From Gracilaria vermiculophylla (Eukaryota > Rhodophyta > Florideophyceae > Gracilariales > Gracilariaceae): a stretch of 64,000 nucleotides of DNA. The stretch covers positions 5,619,306 through 5,683,305 of the forward strand of contig JAHNZQ020000308.1 in the NCBI GenBank assembly GCA_019155205.2. Direction: 5' to 3'. Within the stretch, counting starts at the first letter, position 1, and each line of letters starts with the position of its first letter. This document shows, in pieces, positions 58,060-64,000 of this stretch. The notes under the pieces are model-generated. The model worked only from the letters and a program-made list of their open reading frames with translations. It had not been told where the DNA came from and searched no databases. The translations under genes and the position numbers were made by a program.

Positions 58060-59028
58060 TTAATATCCAAGAGAGCGGTCTACGGTTGGGAACGGTTGTT
58101 CGCCGCGTTCTATTCGTCTGATATTTTCAGCCACTCTCTTTGCTGACGATCGGGCAAAGGCTTGGCCGGATATGTGAGGTGTGATGACCACTCTGTCTTC
58201 CGACCAAAATTTTGAATTGAGTGGCAATGGTTCTTCTTTGAAGACATCAAGGACAGCTGCTCTGAGATAGCCATCATGGAGCGCATCCAGAATGGCTTCA
58301 TCAACAACTGTATTTCCACGCCCCATATTTATGAAAATAGCTCCTCGTTGCAGAGTGCGAAGTAACTGTGCATCAACCATTCCACGAGTGTCATCCGTCA
58401 GAGGAAGAACATTCACTAGCGCATTGCATTTAGCAGCGAACAAGTACATTTGTTCTTTCTTAAATGTTTCTACAGTTTTGTAGTTGCGCCCTGATCGACT
58501 CAAGGACAATACGCGATATCCCATTGCTAAGAGAGCATCGCAAACAGCACGTCCTGCAAATCCCATTCCCATCACTCCAACAGTAAATTGACTTCTGTCG
58601 ACGTAACCCGGACACTTTTTCCATACACCATTAGCTTGTTGTCGGAGATACTGGTCGAAGCAAAGATGGTAGTGCATGACCCAATGTAACGCATACGCAC
58701 CCATATCGCGAGCGACTTTGTCATCAACAAGTCGTACTATAGGAATGTGAGAGGCTAGAGCGTCGACGTCTTTGAGATGATCTGTACCTGAGCCGATTAA
58801 TAATACAGCGCGAAGCCTTGGTAACTTTGCCAACTCACTGAACGGAATAGCCCACATGACAACGAACTCAACCTGCTCAAGGTCTTTCTTCATTCGGTCG
58901 TTTAATCCTGTGGAATCTTCCCACACCACTATACTGTGATCTGGTAAGAGGTTGTTCAACTCGGTTTTCCATTCAAAATCTCTGTATCCTTCTTCCTGAT
59001 ACAACTCTAGTAATACTGATCCAACCAT
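58060..59028 (-). CDS. D-isomer-specific 2-hydroxyacid dehydrogenase family protein
   Basis: A 322-residue NAD(P)-dependent oxidoreductase that would interconvert a 2-oxo acid and a D-2-hydroxy acid. The Rossmann motif GVMGMGFAG is at 151-159. Catalytic residues fit the family: R237 (NMGRGNTV), E266 (DVFKEEPLP) and H285 (TPHISG). Length is normal, and no targeting peptide is seen, so it is probably cytosolic. The N-terminal half is less conserved but includes the IGSGTDHLKDVD-like segment typical of glyoxylate/hydroxypyruvate reductase relatives. After the Rossmann Gly motif the strand ends in LSRSGR, with basic residues rather than Asp, which hints at NADPH preference. Divergent from the flavin oxidase at 59545. 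Confidence 0.92.
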   Translation of the reverse strand: MVGSVLLELYQEEGYRDFEWKTELNNLLPDHSIVVWEDSTGLNDRMKKDLEQVEFVVMWAIPFSELAKLPRLRAVLLIGSGTDHLKDVDALASHIPIVRLVDDKVARDMGAYALHWVMHYHLCFDQYLRQQANGVWKKCPGYVDRSQFTVGVMGMGFAGRAVCDALLAMGYRVLSLSRSGRNYKTVETFKKEQMYLFAAKCNALVNVLPLTDDTRGMVDAQLLRTLQRGAIFINMGRGNTVVDEAILDALHDGYLRAAVLDVFKEEPLPLNSKFWSEDRVVITPHISGQAFARSSAKRVAENIRRIERGEQPFPTVDRSLGY

Positions 59029-59544
59029 AACAAAAGTAATTGAGTTCCTTCAAGATCTCATGTACTTCTTCTGTCTTAAGCTTAGAAAAAACGACCTAGG
59101 TTCGTTTCTACAGGATGGTGATGAATTCATACTTTTTTCTCTGTGGCTGTGAAAATTTGAATTACACTCAACCGAACATTGAAGCATAATCGCCGACAAA
59201 CAGGCCCGAAGGCCATAATGTCTCGAGAGAGTAAACATACGAGTTTCTCAAAATGTGTGGTACGGAGTGGCGAAGCACAGCTCTTTTCGGGCAGTTACAT
59301 ATCGGATCTATATTTTGTCTATTTTATACCGTTACAGACTCTTGAGATTGTAACAATCTCCTTTCTGTTTATTAAAACATTTGCAAGCTACCTCAAAAGT
59401 TAGAGAAAAATGCCTGCTACGGACATTTATTTAAGAGTGAAAAATATGGCTTGGGCACCTGGTCATGAATGAGCAGACTTTGATGTGGACTATGTCGAAA
59501 CTTGAAAGCAGTTCCTTCCAGAGTTCCTTCTACATTATTCTCAA
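59029..59544. promoter_or_regulatory. Divergent promoter region between dehydrogenase and oxidase
   Basis: A 516-bp spacer between opposite start codons. No specific site was recognised; co-regulation is inference. Confidence 0.4.
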
Positions 59545-61221
59545 ATGGATGTCCTGAAACAACAAAATATCGATGTTGCAATTATCGGAGCCGGAGCAGC
59601 AGGTCTGTTTTGTGCCTATCGCCTTTTAACGGGTTTGGATGTAGACGGTAATCCCAAGAACGTTACAGTCGCAGTATATGAAGCTAGACAACGAATAGGA
59701 GGTCGAATTAACTCGGTGAAGCTTCATCCCAACTCCGACACTGTAGAACTCGGGGCAATGCGCTACTTGTCAAACCAGAAATTGATCAATTGTTTGATAG
59801 AGAATGTTATTGCGAAGAACACACTTGTCTCAACCACTGACTTTGAATTCGTCACCTTCTATCATGAAAACGGGCGCCTTCGAAGGAATCTCAGCCTTGA
59901 AGTTATGAAAAGCAATTTACAATCTATTGATTCTAAAAACCGCAGCAGATGGGTGGGAAAGTCTACTGATAGTATTCTAGAAACGGTTGTATCTGATGTA
60001 TTGATGGCTGACGGATTTTCTCTAACAAGTTTGAGAAATGATCTTACCGAGAGCCACAAAAAATGGAACGAGATGAAGAAAACGCTAACCTACAGATTTT
60101 CAGGGCCGTATGAAAACTGTTTACTGAATGATATGTCTTTAGATCAAGTTCTATGCGATCAACTAGACAAAGAGACTTATGAATTCATTCGGCGCTGTGA
60201 TGGTTACGATTCACCTTACTACTCTTCTGCTGGTTACGGCTTCGAAGCGACTGTTGAATATTTCACTCAAAATTGCAAATATCGTACAGTGAAAGGCGGT
60301 CTCGGAATCGTGATGCAATATCTTGAAAACGAGATCACAAGATTGGGGGGTAAAGTTTATCGCGGACACAAACTGCGTGCTTTTAAGAAGAACAGCTCTT
60401 TGACGCCAGGATATGAGCTTATTCTTGATATTGCCCCAAAAAGCACCAAGCGAGTGATCTTCGCGAAAAACTTAATTCTCTGCGTCCCTCCACGGGGAAT
60501 CGAGCTCTTGGACCGCTCATCTTATCTTTTTGCTAAAAATTCTTCCAGGAGTGTGATTTTGAGAAATGCTTTGGATAGCGTCCAACGCGTCCCTTGTGTA
60601 AAATTATATTTCATTTTCAACGAGCCATGGTGGAAGAAAAGCATAGGTGAGAAGGCAAAAATTGTGTCTAATCTACCCTTCCGAGAAAGTTACTACATAC
60701 CTTCGGAAAGAAAGTCAGGCTTGTCAGCTGTTTTAGTTTGCTACGTTGATATGCAATTATGCACTTGGTGGAAGCAGTTGCAAGGCCAAGACGATGTTCG
60801 GAAAGAAACTACCATAAATCAAGCAAACCAATCGAACATAATTAAATATCAAGAGCGAGACTATGAGCCAGCAAAGTCATGCGTGGTTGAGGAGGTGATG
60901 TCACAAATGCGGCAAGTACACTCTCCCGATGTCGAAGTGCCTAGACCGGTGACAACAGCATACGTAGATTGGTCAAACGATCCAGAAGGCGCCGCGTATC
61001 ATCATTGGAAACCTGGAGCCAAAGGATGGGAAGTAGCTCCGTTCACAAGGAGGCCATTTTTGGATGAGAATATTTTTATAGCTGGAGAAGCCTATTCAGA
61101 CCGCCATGGTTGGGTTGAAGGAGCCCTTTGTTCAGCTGAACTTGTGCTTCGTGAATGGTTCTCCATGCGCGCTCCAGATTGGTTAGACGAAGAGACACAG
61201 CCGTATTACTTGGGTTGGTAA
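59545..61221 (+). CDS. FAD-dependent amine oxidase family, L-amino-acid-oxidase-like
   Basis: A 558-residue flavoprotein. The FAD dinucleotide motif VAIIGAGAAGL is at 11-21, followed by the YEARQRIGGR ribose/flavin motif (45-54) and ELGAMRY (68-74), the form seen in L-amino acid oxidases. Near the C-terminus, AYHHWKPGA and then AGEAYSDRHGWVEGALCSAE form the second FAD/active-site region. The expected reaction is oxidation of an amino acid or amine to a 2-oxo acid or aldehyde with ammonia and hydrogen peroxide. The substrate cannot be read. There is no signal peptide, so it is probably intracellular. Red seaweeds are reported to use amino acid oxidases in defence, but this one lacks an export signal. 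Confidence 0.9.
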   Translation: MDVLKQQNIDVAIIGAGAAGLFCAYRLLTGLDVDGNPKNVTVAVYEARQRIGGRINSVKLHPNSDTVELGAMRYLSNQKLINCLIENVIAKNTLVSTTDFEFVTFYHENGRLRRNLSLEVMKSNLQSIDSKNRSRWVGKSTDSILETVVSDVLMADGFSLTSLRNDLTESHKKWNEMKKTLTYRFSGPYENCLLNDMSLDQVLCDQLDKETYEFIRRCDGYDSPYYSSAGYGFEATVEYFTQNCKYRTVKGGLGIVMQYLENEITRLGGKVYRGHKLRAFKKNSSLTPGYELILDIAPKSTKRVIFAKNLILCVPPRGIELLDRSSYLFAKNSSRSVILRNALDSVQRVPCVKLYFIFNEPWWKKSIGEKAKIVSNLPFRESYYIPSERKSGLSAVLVCYVDMQLCTWWKQLQGQDDVRKETTINQANQSNIIKYQERDYEPAKSCVVEEVMSQMRQVHSPDVEVPRPVTTAYVDWSNDPEGAAYHHWKPGAKGWEVAPFTRRPFLDENIFIAGEAYSDRHGWVEGALCSAELVLREWFSMRAPDWLDEETQPYYLGW

Positions 61222-61769
61222 AAGTAGACGTGTGAATAACAAACCATCAAATTATTACATCTGTCTTCATTGCACAGAACTTGTACGATAAAGTCTGTTT
61301 CAGAAGTAAACGACACCTGGCATTCTGATGCAACTCGTCGTTTTTAGTACTGTAGTGCTACCAAAATCAGTTTTCAAAAAACTTCAAGTTAAAAAGCCGT
61401 TTCAATGTCATAGGACATTTCACTTTCATGCTTTATTTTGCCGTCTTCAGTAAAGTAGTTGATTTTTGCTTTTTTCTACTGAATAATACTAATTCAACCT
61501 TTTTGCATTGCGTTTCTCAGACGTCTCATACTAAAAATATTCATAGTTTTCGAGTTATTTTCATTGCTTTTATTTTAATCAAAAACTGTTCAGAATGGCC
61601 TATAATGGCCATAAATCATTCCAACGAGTACATCTCATTCATTTTCAAAGGGATTCAAGTGAACCAAATGCGTAAATAACTGCGTGGCATTAATGTATAG
61701 CAGCAAGGAACATTCTTCATTGTCATAGACTACTAAATTGTGTCGCTCTCATGGTGAAAAAGCAATGTA
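61222..61769. other. Intergenic, no gene seen
   Basis: 3' flank of the oxidase gene and AT-rich spacer. Confidence 0.5.
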
Positions 61770-63049
61770 CAGACTGTTTCAAAAACATACAACATGCTGT
61801 GAAATCTCAAAAAAAACTACTAAATGTATACTGTACGCCCACAAAAATAGATTTCAGTAAAAAGTTAAGTCAAAAACCGTTTCAAAAACATATAACTATC
61901 AATAACCAATCTTTACTGCACGACGCTCAGTAGTTTATTTTGCATCCTTCTTGCTGTGTAACGCTGACCCAACGTTTCAGCATCGAATTGGTGTATTTTT
62001 CTACAATTGAAACTGTTATATATTTCCAGCAATTATTAATACAGTTTTTGAGTTTAACAACTGTCTGGAATTGCCTTCCATGCGCAAAAAACAACCTCGC
62101 CAGCGGTGGCCAAACGTTTTAAATTGGGTCCAAATCTAGTAAGCGCACCGGCCACTCTAACTCAGATACTTCAGACTCCTGTAGCCAATTTTTGATTAAA
62201 GATGAAGTGTATACAGGCGCATTATCCCGTTTAAAAATGAAATTGTTTTCATAAAAACATAAACCAAATGATAGGAAATAATTTTACAAAACTTCTTGAT
62301 ATTTTTTAGCATTAATGTTTGTTTCAATAAAAACAATTTCCGTCAGACCGTTTTTAAAAATGCCCGCCCAATCCATTACAGAGTTCTTCCTTGAATGCCT
62401 GGTAGAAAACTCATGACGTTCTTTACGAAGATCGTGTCAATAAAATTAATAGCAATCTGGTCCGTCCCAAATTGAACTTTTTTTCGTCAGTAAAACTAAC
62501 ATTTTCCCATTATTTTTTCCTGGAGACTTTTCCACCACACCAGTCAACTCTCTTCTGCTTGTTATGGTCTTGGAGAAAGGACGTTTTTTCAAATGTTTTA
62601 TATTTAAAAAACTTTATGTTCTTCATCTGCCTCCATATAGTAGATTTAGAAACGTTGAGATTGAGATTTATTCCATTTGTTTTGCACGATATTTTTCCAT
62701 TGCACAACTCTCTTTTATCTACTCTTTTATCTGCTTGCCTGAGCTTCTTCGGGCGTCCTGGAGATCGGTTCAAGCCATAAAGAGTCAGATTTTTGAGAAA
62801 AGTAGCACTTTTGACCCTAGAACGCTTTACGTTTTTAGCGAGAGCACTGTTAGAATGTTTCTATGCCTTTAACGTTACGATTTGAAGCTGCTCTTGCTTG
62901 GAAAGTGGCGGGCCATGAGCCATTTTTACTAGAAAGAAGACAGTGTACATATCTTTCTGAAACAATTCTACATAGACTATGTGCAAAATCTAGTCTGCAG
63001 AACAGTTTTGGCGCTCTTTTGAGGGGTAATATGTTTTTGAAACGCACTG
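61770..63049 (-). mobile_element. Tc1/mariner-like transposon, copy 3 (1280 bp)
   Basis: Flanked by TA (61768-61769 and 63050-63051). Ends CAGACTGTTTCAAAAACATA and, inward from the right, CAGTGCGTTTCAAAAACATA, with the same internal repeat copies as the other two. Confidence 0.92.
61927..62933 (-). pseudogene. Tc1-like transposase, copy 3 (broken)
   Basis: Starts MAHGPPLSKQEQLQIV at 62933. The second catalytic motif reads KRDNAPVYT, with the Asp kept but neighbours changed. The frame is broken by several stops and shifts, including in the central block, and the conserved helix-turn-helix is only partly open (62510-62773). Confidence 0.85.
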
Positions 63050-63051
63050 TA

Positions 63052-64000
63052 CATTTCTAGTCAGATATGTGAATGTTTCTAAAACGTTGTGTGAAAGCAT
63101 TTTTTAAGCCTTTTTGAGTCTATATTGCCTACTTGAAAAGCTTTGTATGAAGTTTTTTTCATCTATATTCCAGACCGTAGCATGATACTAACCCTAATAG
63201 AACTTTACTATGTTCAAGTTTTGTTTGGTCTTTTTCGCTTATGATAGAAATACATGAAACAATGTTGTTCATCTAGAGCGAAGTTTTGCTCAAATTAAAA
63301 TGCCTTCTTTTTGCCTTTTCATGCTCATAGCACACTGTAGTTTTTTTGCGGGCTTACGAAAGAAAATATTCTTCAGATTTGTAGCCCAAAAGAGTTTTTA
63401 AGCGTTTTAATTACTATTGTATTCGTCTTTTGTGAACGTATCTTTTTTAAATAGATGTAGTAATGCAAAATACAGTGTCAGGATAATAATCTTGCAAAGT
63501 TTTATGCTTCTTATTGTAGCTGAGCTTTGTAAAGCTTATATTAAAACACTATGTTTATAACACAGTAAATATTTAGATCAATGGTTTGAAAATGAGAACG
63601 ACGGCCTAGATCAAAGGTACTCTTGAAGTATTGTGTTATAAGCTTTTAATTTAGAAGATCTTAAGTCTTTTGAGGAAACAAAAGAATATGTTGTGGAAAT
63701 AATCATGGGCGAGTGCGAAATGTCCTATACCTTTGAAACGCGATGATTTTGACGAACAGGGGTGGCTGGCGTAGTCAAAAATCTAAAAGTTTTCGCGCTT
63801 TTGCACTGTTTTATACTTTTGAAAATCACTGTACATGTACAGAACGATAAGAAAAAAAGGCCCTGGCAAAAGCGTGCAAAATTTTCGTAACTTTGACTAC
63901 CTTAGCTACAGTGCGCTACAATTTCAAAAATCCCTAAAACACACGCCGTTAGGTAGTAGTGATATGGAATGCTTTTTGCATAACAAATAAGTAAAACCTG
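63052..64000. other. Intergenic, AT-rich, contains one inverted repeat
   Basis: No gene. The inverted repeat at 63771-63900 is listed separately. Confidence 0.5.
63771..63900. repeat. Inverted repeat around a perfect 14-bp palindrome
   Basis: Imperfect arms at 63771-63804 and 63866-63900 (both starting GTAGTCAAA when read inward and ending near GCTTTTGC) flank the palindrome CTGTACATGTACAG at 63829-63842. It could be a small fold-back element or MITE. Confidence 0.55.

Overview
This is a stretch of eukaryotic nuclear DNA. Most genes are single long exons, with intergenic spaces of about 0.5 to 2 kb. Between the gene islands lie tracts of decayed LTR retrotransposons and Tc1/mariner DNA transposons. 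Compact, intron-poor genes set in retrotransposon-filled spacers would fit a florideophyte red alga such as Chondrus. That is a guess from style; nothing in the window proves the species.

Layout. 1-240: 3' tail of a Ty1/copia element. 599-1726 (-): secreted metallo-beta-lactamase-fold protein. 4796-10471 (-): the standout gene, which I reconstruct with two small introns and a 49-bp exon into one protein of about 1842 residues containing exactly five tandem bestrophin domains. 13057-14334: Tc1-like transposon. 15483-36262: a chromodomain-bearing Ty3/gypsy element (A) split by a younger relative (B, 23145-34073), which itself carries a copia-type insertion with 79-bp LTRs and a 100-N assembly gap. 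36263-38192 (-): 5' part of another copia element. 38193-42158: a third, different chromodomain gypsy element (C). 42535-43812: second Tc1-like copy. 45992-47197 (-): secreted subtilase. 49917-51689 (-): Sel1/TPR-like repeat protein, divergent from two tandem secreted S1 serine proteases (52297-53324, with one frameshift, and 54929-55882). 58060-59028 (-) and 59545-61221 (+): a divergent pair, a D-2-hydroxyacid dehydrogenase and an L-amino-acid-oxidase-like flavoenzyme. 61770-63049: third Tc1-like copy.

How the genes relate. Bestrophins normally assemble as five identical subunits around one pore. A chain carrying five diverged domains suggests a single-chain pseudo-pentameric anion channel whose five positions have become fixed and different. 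The divergent oxidase/dehydrogenase pair could act in sequence (amino acid to 2-oxo acid to 2-hydroxy acid). Three secreted proteases and a secreted hydrolase suggest extracellular or vacuolar hydrolysis. All transposon coding regions seen are broken by stops, frameshifts or lost starts.

Limits: gene models rest on reading frames, motifs and splice-site logic only. No database or transcript data were available.
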